Part shown: piece after piece, positions 48,536 through 57,352 of the stretch
Layout: each line of letters begins with the position of its first letter
Numbering within the stretch: position 1 is the stretch's first letter
From: CAWDPQ01 sp049642465
Lineage (GTDB): Bacteria; Acidobacteriota; Vicinamibacteria; Vicinamibacterales; 2-12-FULL-66-21
DNA: 64,000 nucleotides
Reading direction: 5' to 3'
Assembly (NCBI GenBank): GCA_049642465.1
Contig: JBAROV010000049.1
Location: forward strand, 118,530-182,529
Translations under genes and position numbers: made by a program
The notes under the pieces: model-generated
Seen by the model: only the letters and a program-made list of their open reading frames with translations
Databases searched by the model: none
What the model was told of the DNA's origin: nothing

Positions 48536-50977
48536 ATGCGTGGATTTTGTATCGGACTGAGTGCTGTTCTTGTTGCCGGGGCGGTCCCTGTGGGGGTTGC
48601 CCAGCGAAGCCCGCAGCAGGAACGGGCAAAGTCGACCGCACAATCGGTCCCCCCCCGATTCGCGTTGACCGTGGACAGCATCATGCGCGGTCCCGACCTG
48701 GTTGGATGGCCGCCGACATCGCTGCGATGGTCGGCCGACTCGAAACACCTCTACTTCGAGTGGCGGAAGCCCGGGGAGAAGGAGGCAGCGACCTACGTCG
48801 CAGCCAGCGACGGTAGCGACCCGCGCAAGCTGTCGGCCGAAGACGCGCGAAACGTGCCGGCGTCGAACGGCCGTTGGGACAAGGCGAAGAAGCGAGTCGT
48901 GTTCGTCGATCGCGGTGACATTGTCATGATCGACGGCCCTCGACGCGTGCAGATCACCCGCACGACCGGAAACGAATCGAGCCCGCGGTGGGTTCGCGGT
49001 GACACACACGTGACCTACGTCCGCGAGGGGAACCTGTTCATCGTCCCTGTGGAGGGACCGTCGAGCGGGCTCGTCGTTCAGTTGACCGATGTCGCGGCGA
49101 AGCGCTCGGAGCCGAGACTGACGGATAGTCAGAAGTTCATCAAAGAAGAAGAGCAGAAGCTAATTGAGTACCTTCGAGAGCAGGCCGAAGAGAAGAAGCG
49201 CGCCGAGGAAAAGGACAAGCAGCAGAAGCTGCCGTCATTCGAGTTGCAGGATCGTCAGAGTGCAATCGATCTGATGCTGTCGCCTGACGACACGCACGTC
49301 TTCATCGTTGTCGCCGAGCGTCCCGTTGGGGTCAAGAACACGATTGTGCCCAACTACGTCACCGAGACCGGCTACACCGAAGACATTCCCGGCCGCTCGA
49401 ACGTCGGAGACACCCAGGACCGGCGGCTGCTCGCGGTGCTCGACATCAAGACCGGCAAGTCGGTGTGGGCCGACGCCAGCTTCGCGCCTCCTGTTCCGGA
49501 AGCAGAAAAGACGACTGCGGCCCCCGGCACGCCGAACGCAACGCCGCGAAAAGCCGAACGCGAAGTGCGCTGGTCGATGCCCGTGCTCTCCACGGACGGA
49601 AAGTTCGCGGTGGCGGCGGCACGCTCCGCCGACAACAAGGATCGCTGGTACGTCACGGTGGACGCCGAGTCTGGAAAAACACGAGTCATCGACACGCTGC
49701 ATGACGAAGCGTGGGTGCGTGAAGCGGGGTTTGGCACGACTTCGCTCGAGTTCCTGCCAGACAATCGCCGTATCGCGTTCTTGTCGGAGCGTGACGGCTG
49801 GATGCACCTCTACACGCTCGACGTGGCGAGCGAAAACTCCAAGGCCGTCCAGTTGACCGAAGGCAAGTGGGAAGTCACCTCCGTCGAGTTGGCTCCAGAC
49901 AAAAAAACGTTTTATCTGACCACGACCGAAGCACACCCCGGTGAGCGGCAGTTGTACCGTCTTGCGCTCGATGGAGGTCCGCGCACGAGAATCACATCGA
50001 TGACGGGCTCGAATGATGCGACGGTGTCGCCAGACGATTCGATGATCGCGCTGGTGCACTCGTACAGCAACAAGCCACCGGAAGTATTCGTGATGCCAAA
50101 TCGTCCGGGCGCGAACGCAAAGCAAATCACCACCACTCCCACCGATGAGTGGCGCTCGTTCAACTGGATCGACCCGAAAGTCATGACCTTCAAGGCGCGT
50201 GACGGCGTCGACGTGCATGCGCGGCTGTTCACACCTGAAATGATTGGATCGCGGCGCGATCCGTCACGGCCTGGCGTGGTCTTCGTGCATGGCGCCGGCT
50301 ACTTGCAGAACGCGCATCGCTACTGGTCCACGTACTTCCGCGAGTACATGTTCCACAACCTGCTGGCGTCGCGCGGCTACGTGATTCTCGACGTGGACTA
50401 TCGCGCGAGTTCCGGCTACGGCCGCGAATGGCGGACAGCGATTTACCGCCACATGGGAGGAAAGGATCTCGAGGACATCGTCGACGGCGCGAAGTATCTT
50501 GCTGCCAGGGAACAGGTGAATCCCCGTCGCATTGGGGTCTACGGTGGCAGCTACGGCGGCTTCATCACACTCATGGCGATGTTCACGACGCCGGACGTGT
50601 TTGCTGCCGGCGCGGCGCTCAGGCCCGTCACCGATTGGGCACACTACAACCATGGCTACACCTCAAACATCCTGAACGTTCCGCAAAAGGACGCCGACGC
50701 GTACCGCAAGAGCTCGCCAATCTATTTTGCCGAGGGGCTCCGCGGCGCACTCCTGATTTGCCATGGAATGGTAGACACCAACGTGCACTTTCAGGATTCC
50801 GTCCGCCTGGTGCAGCGGCTGATCGAGCTGAGAAAAGACAATTGGCAGCTTGCCGTCTATCCGGTCGAAAACCATGGATTCACCGAAGAGACGAGTTGGG
50901 CGGACGAGTACCGGCGCATTCTCAAGCTGTTCGAGGAGAACCTTCGTCTGCCGCGAAACGGGAGATCAACGAATTGA
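48536..50977 (+). CDS. Secreted S9 family serine peptidase (prolyl oligopeptidase/DPP-like)
   Basis: 813 residues with a signal peptide (IGLSAVLVAGAVPVGVAQ). An N-terminal beta-propeller (about 50-500), with repeated SPDDTHVF, SEPRLTDSQ and LSERDGWMHLYTLD features, covers the C-terminal alpha/beta hydrolase domain. The catalytic Ser672 lies in YGGSYGGF, the Asp in HGMVDTNVHFQDS and the His in ENHGFTEE. A charged lysine/glutamate-rich segment (KEEEQKLIEYLREQAEEKKRAEEKD) inserts in the propeller. It degrades peptides in the periplasm or outside. Its end overlaps the pyrE start. Confidence 0.93.
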   Translation: MRGFCIGLSAVLVAGAVPVGVAQRSPQQERAKSTAQSVPPRFALTVDSIMRGPDLVGWPPTSLRWSADSKHLYFEWRKPGEKEAATYVAASDGSDPRKLSAEDARNVPASNGRWDKAKKRVVFVDRGDIVMIDGPRRVQITRTTGNESSPRWVRGDTHVTYVREGNLFIVPVEGPSSGLVVQLTDVAAKRSEPRLTDSQKFIKEEEQKLIEYLREQAEEKKRAEEKDKQQKLPSFELQDRQSAIDLMLSPDDTHVFIVVAERPVGVKNTIVPNYVTETGYTEDIPGRSNVGDTQDRRLLAVLDIKTGKSVWADASFAPPVPEAEKTTAAPGTPNATPRKAEREVRWSMPVLSTDGKFAVAAARSADNKDRWYVTVDAESGKTRVIDTLHDEAWVREAGFGTTSLEFLPDNRRIAFLSERDGWMHLYTLDVASENSKAVQLTEGKWEVTSVELAPDKKTFYLTTTEAHPGERQLYRLALDGGPRTRITSMTGSNDATVSPDDSMIALVHSYSNKPPEVFVMPNRPGANAKQITTTPTDEWRSFNWIDPKVMTFKARDGVDVHARLFTPEMIGSRRDPSRPGVVFVHGAGYLQNAHRYWSTYFREYMFHNLLASRGYVILDVDYRASSGYGREWRTAIYRHMGGKDLEDIVDGAKYLAAREQVNPRRIGVYGGSYGGFITLMAMFTTPDVFAAGAALRPVTDWAHYNHGYTSNILNVPQKDADAYRKSSPIYFAEGLRGALLICHGMVDTNVHFQDSVRLVQRLIELRKDNWQLAVYPVENHGFTEETSWADEYRRILKLFEENLRLPRNGRSTN

Positions 50978-51543
50978 CCGACGACGAGGTCCTCAATCTG
51001 TTCCGGAAGTCGGGTGGGCTCCTCGAGGGACATTTTCGTCTGACGTCGGGTCTGCACAGCGAGCGCTATCTGCAAAGCGCGCTGGTGCTTCAGTATCCGG
51101 AGTTCGCCGAGACGCTCGGACGTGAGCTGGCGAATCGCACTCGTCACCTTCAGCCGACGGTCGTCCTTTCACCAGCGCTCGGCGGCATCGTCATCGGACA
51201 GGAAGTTGCGCGAGGCCTTGGCGTTCGCGCGCAATTTGCGGAGCGACAGGACGGAACGCTGACGCTGCGTCGCGGATTCCTCTTGGGCCCGTCCGATCGC
51301 GTCCTGGTGGTCGAAGACGTCATCACGACCGGCGGGTCGACGATGGAGACGGCGCGAGTGGCAGAGTCGATGGGCGCGCACGTCGTCGGGGCAGCCGCGA
51401 TTATCGATCGCAGCGGCGGCCAGGCAAACCTGGGCTTGCCTCTGCAGGCACTCGTTCGTCTCGAGGTGCCGACGTATCAGCCCGACGATTGCCCGTTCTG
51501 CGTCCGAGGACTCCCGGTCGTGAAGCCCGGCTCGCGCGCCTGA
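50974..51543 (+). CDS. pyrE: Orotate phosphoribosyltransferase PyrE
   Basis: 189 residues, TTG start overlapping the peptidase stop (TTGA); earlier in-frame sequence lies inside the peptidase. It makes OMP from orotate and PRPP. Motifs: LLEGHFRLTSGLHSERYLQSALVLQ, VLSPALGGIVIGQEVAR, FAERQDGTLTLRRGF and the PRPP-binding VLVVEDVITTGGSTMETA. The C-terminus CPFCVRGLPVVKPGS is the CPxC type. Since a similar PRTase lies in the pyr operon at 42728, the genome has two members. This one has the more canonical sequence. truA follows. Confidence 0.92.
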   Translation: MTDDEVLNLFRKSGGLLEGHFRLTSGLHSERYLQSALVLQYPEFAETLGRELANRTRHLQPTVVLSPALGGIVIGQEVARGLGVRAQFAERQDGTLTLRRGFLLGPSDRVLVVEDVITTGGSTMETARVAESMGAHVVGAAAIIDRSGGQANLGLPLQALVRLEVPTYQPDDCPFCVRGLPVVKPGSRA

Positions 51544-51546
51544 TCA

Positions 51547-52296
51547 GTGCGTAATTTCAAGCTCACCCTCGAGTACGACGGGACCAACTACATCGGATGG
51601 CAGCGGCAGCCGGCTGGTACGTCGATCCAGGCGCTGCTCGAGGATGCACTGGCTCCGATAGAGGGTCGCGCCGTCACCGTGCATGGCGCCGGTCGAACCG
51701 ATGCTGGTGTGCACGCGCTCGCGCAGGTGGCCAGCGTCAACCTCGAGGCCTCGCTCGACCCGGCGACACTCGGTCGGGCACTGAATGCGGTCTTGCCGGA
51801 GGATGTTCGCGTGATTGGCGTCGAGGAGATGGCTGCCGACTTTCACGCCCGATTCAGCGCGACCGGGAAGACATATGAGTACCGCATCGTGAATGCGCCG
51901 TTCGTGGATGCGTTTCTCTACCGGTACGTCTGGCACGTGCCGCAGAAGCTTGACATCGAAGCCATGGGCATGGCGGCGGCGCCGCTCGTCGGCCGTCACG
52001 ATTTTGCGGCGTTCCAGGGCAACCCCGAGGGAGCGGTCGTGCACTCGACGGTGCGACGCATTGAGGGCATCGAGTGGGAGGGCGGCCGCGCCTACAACGA
52101 GCCGCTCGTCGTGCGCCTGACGGGCGACGGATTCTTGCGCCACATGGTTCGCAACATCGTCGGCACGCTCGTGGAAGTGGGAGTCGGGCGCTGGGACCAT
52201 CGCCGCCCCGGAGAGGTCCTTGAATCGGGCAACCGGGCGCTGGCGGGTCCCACGGCGCCGGCGCGGGGACTGTTTCTGGTGAGCGTACGCTACTGA
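51547..52296 (+). CDS. truA: tRNA pseudouridine synthase TruA
   Basis: 249 residues, GTG start three bases after pyrE. It modifies uridines 38-40 of the anticodon stem. Motifs: LTLEYDGTNYIGWQRQP, catalytic Asp in GAGRTDAGVHALAQVA, FHARFSATGKTYEYRI, HDFAAFQGNP and GDGFLRHMVRNIVGTL, all typical in order and spacing. The next gene, uppS, follows after a spacer containing a 10-base-pair hairpin. Confidence 0.96.
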   Translation: MRNFKLTLEYDGTNYIGWQRQPAGTSIQALLEDALAPIEGRAVTVHGAGRTDAGVHALAQVASVNLEASLDPATLGRALNAVLPEDVRVIGVEEMAADFHARFSATGKTYEYRIVNAPFVDAFLYRYVWHVPQKLDIEAMGMAAAPLVGRHDFAAFQGNPEGAVVHSTVRRIEGIEWEGGRAYNEPLVVRLTGDGFLRHMVRNIVGTLVEVGVGRWDHRRPGEVLESGNRALAGPTAPARGLFLVSVRY

Positions 52297-52303
52297 TGAG
52301 AGG

Positions 52304-52330
52304 TTTCAGCTTTATAATACAAAGCTGAAA
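52304..52330. terminator. Perfect 10-base-pair hairpin (TTTCAGCTTT/AAAGCTGAAA)
   Basis: TTTCAGCTTT (52304-52313), loop ATAATAC, AAAGCTGAAA (52321-52330). It sits eight bases after the truA stop and lacks a U-tract on either side. It also contains TATAAT (52313-52318), but no -35 is visible, so its role as terminator or regulatory structure before uppS is open. Confidence 0.5.
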
Positions 52331-52381
52331 GCCACGCCGCGCCGTAGCCATCGGCGAAGGCGGGGTATTATCCGGGTTTGA

Positions 52382-53182
52382 TTGCTTCGCGACGACATGC
52401 CGCTTGACGACATCCTTTCGGTTATAACGCCCGGCTCCATCGAAGACGAGCTGGCGCGCCAGTTGAACTTCGACCGATTGCCCCAACACATCGCCGTCAT
52501 CATGGACGGCAATGGCCGGTGGGCCGCGCAGCGGCACCTGCCGCGGGTCGAGGGACATCGCGCCGGCATCGAGTCGGTACGCGAGGTGGTGGAAGGATCG
52601 GCGCGGCTCGGGATTAAGGTGTTGACGCTCTACGCGTTCTCTGTCGAGAACTGGAAGCGTCCGGCGACCGAAGTCTCCACGCTCATGACGTTGCTGAAGC
52701 GCTACCTGCGGCTCGAGTTGAATACGCTGCTCCGGCACAACATTCGTTTCCGCGTCATCGGCCGCTCAGGCGATCTTGCGCCAGACATTCGTTCTGAGTT
52801 GACCCTTGCCGAAGAGAAGACCGCGAACAACGCCGGCATGCTTTTCAACATCGCGCTCAATTACGGTGGTCGCGCTGAAATCGTCGAGGCCGCCAAGCGT
52901 CTCCTCGCAGCGGGTGTCTCACCTGACGAGCTCGATGAACAACGATTTGCCGGGTTCCTGTATACAGCGGGCCAGCCGGACCCGGATCTGCTCATCCGCA
53001 CGAGTGGTGAAATGCGGGTCAGCAATTTTCTGCTGTGGCAGATTGCCTACGCCGAAATCTGGGTCACCGACACGTTGTGGCCTGATTTCCGGAAACGCCA
53101 TCTTCTCGAAGCCATCCTCGCCTACCAGAAGCGCGATCGGCGATACGGTGGCATCACACATCCGGCCGTCGCCGGCCGCTGA
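52382..53182 (+). CDS. uppS: Undecaprenyl diphosphate synthase (isoprenyl transferase)
   Basis: 266 residues from TTG 52382; ATG 52397 gives 261 and is also possible. It condenses isopentenyl diphosphates onto farnesyl diphosphate to form the carrier lipid for peptidoglycan. Motifs: PQHIAVIMDGNGRWAAQR (catalytic Asp), LPRVEGHRAGIESVREVV, LTLYAFSVENWKRP, and the C-terminal PDLLIRTSGEMRVSNFLLWQIAYAEIWVTDTLWPDF. The order uppS-cdsA-dxr-rseP is widely conserved. The extended N-terminus of about 35 residues is somewhat longer than usual. Confidence 0.96.
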   Translation: MLRDDMPLDDILSVITPGSIEDELARQLNFDRLPQHIAVIMDGNGRWAAQRHLPRVEGHRAGIESVREVVEGSARLGIKVLTLYAFSVENWKRPATEVSTLMTLLKRYLRLELNTLLRHNIRFRVIGRSGDLAPDIRSELTLAEEKTANNAGMLFNIALNYGGRAEIVEAAKRLLAAGVSPDELDEQRFAGFLYTAGQPDPDLLIRTSGEMRVSNFLLWQIAYAEIWVTDTLWPDFRKRHLLEAILAYQKRDRRYGGITHPAVAGR

Positions 53183-53185
53183 TAG

Positions 53186-53983
53186 ATGCTGCGCGTCGCC
53201 AGCGCGATTGTTCTTCTCCCGATTGTCGTCGGTTCGATTTGGTTTTTGCCCCCTGTAGCGACGCTGGTGCTCGCCGAAATCGCGGCCGTACTGGCGTTTC
53301 TCGAATACGCCACGATCGCTCGGGCGCTGGACCTCGAGGTGCCGCGCGCGATCGGCGCCACCGCCGTCGCAGCCGTTTGCGCGGCCGTCGCGGTACCACC
53401 CCTTCCGCTGGATCTCATCCTGATGAGCGTCGTGATCGTGCTCGGTGCGCTGGCCGTGGGATCGGGTCAACCAGGGCCGTCCGTGCTGCGCAATGCGGCT
53501 GCGTCGCTCTTTCCCGTCGGCTATCTCGGGCTTCCGCTGGGAGCGCTTGCCGCGGTCCGGACCTTTGCCGGCCGCGAGGCCGTGCTCCTGCTCGTGATCA
53601 CCATTGTCGTGAGCGACACCGCCCAGTACTACACAGGCCGTGCATTGGGTCGTGTGCCGCTCGCGCCGACCATCAGTCCGAAGAAAACGCGCGAAGGTGC
53701 GGTCGGAGGTCTCATCTTTGGGACGGCCGCGATGACGTTGGGCGGTTGGAGGCTCTTTCCGGCAGCGCATCCGGCGATCCTCATTCTTTGCGCGGCGACT
53801 GTCGTCGCGCTGGGAATTGTCGGCGATCTCTTTGAATCGCTGCTCAAGCGAAGCGCCGGCGTGAAGGATTCGTCCTCCCTCATCCCGGGTCACGGCGGCA
53901 TCCTGGATCGCATCGATAGCTGGCTGTTCGCTGCTCCGGTCTACTATGGGTTCGTGCGCTACCTTCAGGTCTCCCAGCCGTGA
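53186..53983 (+). CDS. cdsA: Phosphatidate cytidylyltransferase CdsA
   Basis: 265 residues, ATG four bases after uppS. Integral membrane enzyme that makes CDP-diacylglycerol. About seven hydrophobic helices. The CDP-DAG synthase signature lies at the C-terminus: SPKKTREGAVGGLIFG, GDLFESLLKRSAGVKDSSSLIPGHGGILDRIDS, with the acidic/Lys/His residues required for catalysis. Its GTGA overlap starts dxr. Confidence 0.95.
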   Translation: MLRVASAIVLLPIVVGSIWFLPPVATLVLAEIAAVLAFLEYATIARALDLEVPRAIGATAVAAVCAAVAVPPLPLDLILMSVVIVLGALAVGSGQPGPSVLRNAAASLFPVGYLGLPLGALAAVRTFAGREAVLLLVITIVVSDTAQYYTGRALGRVPLAPTISPKKTREGAVGGLIFGTAAMTLGGWRLFPAAHPAILILCAATVVALGIVGDLFESLLKRSAGVKDSSSLIPGHGGILDRIDSWLFAAPVYYGFVRYLQVSQP

Positions 53984-55170
53984 AGCGGATTGCGATCCTC
54001 GGGGCAACTGGCTCGATCGGTCAGAGCGCGCTCGCCGTCGTTGACGCTCATCGTGATCGCCTGCAGGTGGTGGCCCTTGCCGCCGGCGAAAACGCCGCAA
54101 AGTGCGGCGATCAGATTTCGCGGTTTCAGCCGGACCTCGTCGGCATGGCGTCCTCGAACGCGCTTGACGAGCTGCAGGCGGAACTACGCCGAACCAGTGC
54201 GCGCATGCCGCAATTTTCCTGCGGCCCTGACGCGCTCGTCGCGGTTGCGACCCACCCAGCGGCAGACCTGGTGCTGTTTGCGTCTTCGGGCACGGCAGGA
54301 CTCGACGCTGTGCTCGCGGCCATCGACGCGGGAAAAACCATCGCGCTCGCCAACAAGGAGATTCTGGTCATGGCTGGCAGCGTCGTGATGGAACGCGCCA
54401 GGAAACGTGGTGTCGCCGTCCTCCCTGTGGACAGCGAGCACAACGCCATTCACCAGTGCCTCGACGGGCGTCCGCGAGAGCATGTCAAACGCCTGGTGTT
54501 GACGGCATCCGGTGGCCCCTTCCGGGCGCTGTCGCCCCGGGAGCTGGCGCGCGTCACTCCGGAGGACGCGCTGCGGCACCCGACCTGGAGGATGGGGCCG
54601 AAGATCACGATTGACTCCGCGACGTTGATGAACAAGGGGCTCGAGGTCATCGAGGCGCGGTGGCTCTTCGACATCGGTCCCGGCCGGATTGACGTCCTGG
54701 TGCATCCACAATCGATAGTGCACTCGCTCGTCGAATTCATAGACGGCTCGCTGCTCGCGCAGCTTGGCGTAACGGATATGCGGCTGCCGATCCAGTACGC
54801 GTTCTCCTACCCCGAACGTTGGACCGCGCCGCTGCCGCCGCTGGACCTCGCAACATCAGGACCCTTGCAATTCGAGCAGCCGGATCTGGAGCGCTTTCCG
54901 TGCCTGGCGCTGGCGTTTCGCGCTCTCGCGGGCGATGCCGGTTTGCCCATCGTCTTGAACGCGGCAAACGAAGTGGCGGTCGCGGCATTTCTCAATGGCC
55001 GGCTGCCATTCACGGCAATTGCCGAGGTTATTCGAGAGTGCATGGATGCGTATGAACGCGAGGGTAAACGGCCGATCCAAACATTGTCGGACGTGCGACT
55101 CGTGGATACCGCGGCGCGTGCGCACGCGGCCGAGTCAGCCGGTAGGGTACAATCGAAAGTCCAGCTATGA
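53980..55170 (+). CDS. dxr: 1-deoxy-D-xylulose 5-phosphate reductoisomerase
   Basis: 396 residues, GTG start overlapping the cdsA stop. Converts DXP to MEP in the isoprenoid pathway with NADPH. Motifs: AILGATGSIGQSAL, LFASSGTAGLDAVLAAIDAGKTIALANKEILVMAG, LPVDSEHNAIHQCL, LTASGGPFR, WRMGPKITIDSATLMNKGLEVIEA and VHPQSIVHSLVEFIDGSLLAQLG. All active-site residues are present. ispG, later in the window, belongs to the same pathway. The end overlaps rseP by four bases. Confidence 0.97.
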   Translation: MKRIAILGATGSIGQSALAVVDAHRDRLQVVALAAGENAAKCGDQISRFQPDLVGMASSNALDELQAELRRTSARMPQFSCGPDALVAVATHPAADLVLFASSGTAGLDAVLAAIDAGKTIALANKEILVMAGSVVMERARKRGVAVLPVDSEHNAIHQCLDGRPREHVKRLVLTASGGPFRALSPRELARVTPEDALRHPTWRMGPKITIDSATLMNKGLEVIEARWLFDIGPGRIDVLVHPQSIVHSLVEFIDGSLLAQLGVTDMRLPIQYAFSYPERWTAPLPPLDLATSGPLQFEQPDLERFPCLALAFRALAGDAGLPIVLNAANEVAVAAFLNGRLPFTAIAEVIRECMDAYEREGKRPIQTLSDVRLVDTAARAHAAESAGRVQSKVQL

Positions 55171-56486
55171 CCAGTGTTCTCGCATTTGTGTTCGTGCTCG
55201 GCGTACTGATCTTCGTCCACGAGCTCGGGCATTTTCTGATGGCGCGACGCATCGGCGTCCGCGTTCTGACGTTTTCTCTCGGCTTTGGTCCCAAACTGCT
55301 CTCATTCAAACGGGGAGATACCGAGTACTGCGTGAGTGCCATTCCACTTGGCGGCTACGTGAAGATGGCCGGCGAGAACCCAGAGGACGCACGTACCGGG
55401 GCGGCCGACGAATTCCTCTCCAAGAGCAAGTGGCAGAGGTTTCAGGTTCTCATCATGGGTCCGGTGATGAACCTGATTCTGGCGCTCGTCGTGATGACGT
55501 TCGTCCTCTACCAAGGCGCGCTGGTCCCCAAGGCGGAAGAGGAACCCGTCGTCATTGGTTCGTTCCGCCCGGGTTCGGTTGCTCAGGCTGCAGGTCTTCA
55601 GGTCGGCGACCGTATCGTCTCGATGGATGGTATGCCGGTCGAGGATTGGAACCAGTTCGCGATGGAGATCCTTGGCAAGGCTGGCCGCACGGTCACGCTG
55701 ATGATCGAACGGGACGGGAAAGCCATCGAAAAGCAGCTCGTTCCCGTGCCCACCGGAAAGTTTGAAGTCGGAGAGATCGGCGTCATGCCGGTCATGCGTC
55801 CCCAGTTCATATCCGTCAACTCCGGCGAGCCGGCGCAAACAGCGGGATTCAAACCGGAGGACGTAGTGCTCGCGCTCGGCACCGAACGCGGGCTGTCGCA
55901 GCCGCAGATCATCGAACGGATTCAGGGGAGCCAGGGCAAGCCACTCGATTTCGAGATCCTCCGTGACGGTCAAACCATGCACATCACCGTCACGCCCCGG
56001 AAGATCGACGGTACATTCCGGATTGGCGCTCACATCGCCCTCGCCGAAATGCGGACCGTCAATCCGAGCTTTCCCGAAGCGATCCGGATGAGCGCGGAGC
56101 AAAACTGGGACTGGACGAAGCTGATCGTGAAGACGCTCGTCGGGCTCTTCACGCGCGACACATCCGTGAAGCAGTTGATGGGTCCGGTGGCGATTGCGGA
56201 TCTGTCGGGAACCGCCGCCGAGCAAGGATGGATTCCTCTATTCAACCTGCTGGCGATGATCAGTCTGAACCTCGGGCTGCTCAACCTCATGCCCATTCCC
56301 GTGCTCGACGGAGGGCACATCGCGATCCTCGCTCTTGAAGGGCTCTCCCGCCGCGACTTCAGCATGAAGGTAAAGGAAAAGATGCTGTTCGCGGGGTTCG
56401 TGCTGCTGTTGACGCTGATGGTCACCGTGATCTACAACGACCTGACCCGCGTCCAGTGGATCGAGCGATTAATGCCGTGGCGGTAG
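55167..56486 (+). CDS. rseP: Site-2 membrane metalloprotease RseP
   Basis: 439 residues. Zinc-binding HELGHFLMARR lies in the first membrane helix (about residue 18), and the third ligand Asp in NLMPIPVLDGGHIAIL near the C-terminus. Two PDZ domains lie between (GSVAQAAGLQVGDRIVSMDG and EPAQTAGFKPEDVVLALG). The enzyme cuts anti-sigma factors and signal-peptide remnants within the membrane. Three to four membrane helices. Last gene of the uppS-cdsA-dxr-rseP unit. Confidence 0.96.
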   Translation: MTSVLAFVFVLGVLIFVHELGHFLMARRIGVRVLTFSLGFGPKLLSFKRGDTEYCVSAIPLGGYVKMAGENPEDARTGAADEFLSKSKWQRFQVLIMGPVMNLILALVVMTFVLYQGALVPKAEEEPVVIGSFRPGSVAQAAGLQVGDRIVSMDGMPVEDWNQFAMEILGKAGRTVTLMIERDGKAIEKQLVPVPTGKFEVGEIGVMPVMRPQFISVNSGEPAQTAGFKPEDVVLALGTERGLSQPQIIERIQGSQGKPLDFEILRDGQTMHITVTPRKIDGTFRIGAHIALAEMRTVNPSFPEAIRMSAEQNWDWTKLIVKTLVGLFTRDTSVKQLMGPVAIADLSGTAAEQGWIPLFNLLAMISLNLGLLNLMPIPVLDGGHIAILALEGLSRRDFSMKVKEKMLFAGFVLLLTLMVTVIYNDLTRVQWIERLMPWR

Positions 56487-56487
56487 C

Positions 56488-56566
56488 CCGAGCGAGGCGC
56501 CGGAGGGAAGCGGCGCGGAGCGCCGCCGCCGAGCGAGAGCGAGTGGGGGTGGGGCCCCGCGAGCAT
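56488..56566. repeat. GC-rich spacer repeat, inverted copy
   Basis: GAGCGAGG and GAGCGAGAGCGAG words followed by GGGGTGGGGCCCCGCGAGCA at 56546-56565, the exact reverse complement of the word at 46700-46719. No gene seen; it lies between rseP and the DUF1028 gene. Confidence 0.75.
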
Positions 56567-56575
56567 TAAGAAAAG

Positions 56576-57331
56576 ATGACGAATAGCCGCGTAACCGTTC
56601 TGGCGCTGCTACTGGGCGCGATTGCCTCAGTTCACGCCCAGAATCCCCCAGACCGCTCGCCCGATCCCGTCGCAACCTTCTCCATCCTCGGCTTCGATCC
56701 CGCAACCGGCGAGATTGGCGGTGCGGTGCAATCGCGCGTGTTCTCCGTCGGGAATGGGGTTCTCTGGGGCGAAGCAGACGTGGGGATGGCCGCAACGCAG
56801 GCGATCGTCGATGTGAGTTACGGACCAAAGGCGCTTGCACTGCTTCGTACGGGTCTGCGACCGGACGCGATCGTCAAAGCCCTGTGGGACAGCGATCCCG
56901 ATCCTGGTCTGAACGGGCGAGACTGGACCAAGCAGGGACGTCAGTTCGCCGTGATGGATGCAAAAGGAAACTACGCGGCATTTACCGGCGCCAAGGCCAC
57001 GCCGTGGGCCGGCCACAGGGGCGGGCAGCTCTGCACCGCCCAGGGCAACATCCTGGCGGGCGAGGCTGTCGTAAACGGGATGGTCGAGGCCTTTGAAAAG
57101 ACTACAGGCCACATCTCACTGCGGTTGATGGCTGCGCTAGACGCTGGTCAGGCTGCGGGCGGCGACACCCGCGGAATGCAGTCAGCCGCCATGCTGATTG
57201 TGAAGAAGAACGGCGGCGTCTGGCTGAATAACGACGTCGTCTTGCGTCTCCAGGTTGACGACAGCCCCGAGCCGATCAAGGAACTGCGCCGCCTCGTCGA
57301 GATGAACGCGCGCAGGTTCCGCCGCCAGTAA
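56576..57331 (+). CDS. Secreted DUF1028 protein
   Basis: 251 residues with a signal peptide (VLALLLGAIASVHAQ). The DUF1028 domain is evident from PVATFSILGFDPATGEIGGAVQSRVFSVGN, GVLWGEADVGMAATQAIVDVSYGPKAL, RQFAVMDAKGNYAAFTGAKATPWAGHRGG and TAQGNILAGEAVVNGMVEAF. The domain resembles Ntn-type hydrolases, but no reaction has been firmly established. The C-terminus LRLQVDDSPEPIKELRRLVEM is also typical. Confidence 0.92.
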   Translation: MTNSRVTVLALLLGAIASVHAQNPPDRSPDPVATFSILGFDPATGEIGGAVQSRVFSVGNGVLWGEADVGMAATQAIVDVSYGPKALALLRTGLRPDAIVKALWDSDPDPGLNGRDWTKQGRQFAVMDAKGNYAAFTGAKATPWAGHRGGQLCTAQGNILAGEAVVNGMVEAFEKTTGHISLRLMAALDAGQAAGGDTRGMQSAAMLIVKKNGGVWLNNDVVLRLQVDDSPEPIKELRRLVEMNARRFRRQ

Positions 57332-57352
57332 ACCCCGTTTCTCCTGTTTCCG

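Noticed and set aside
52313..52318. TATAAT as promoter of uppS
   Set aside because: It lies in the loop and stem of a hairpin and has no -35 at suitable distance; left as undecided rather than called.
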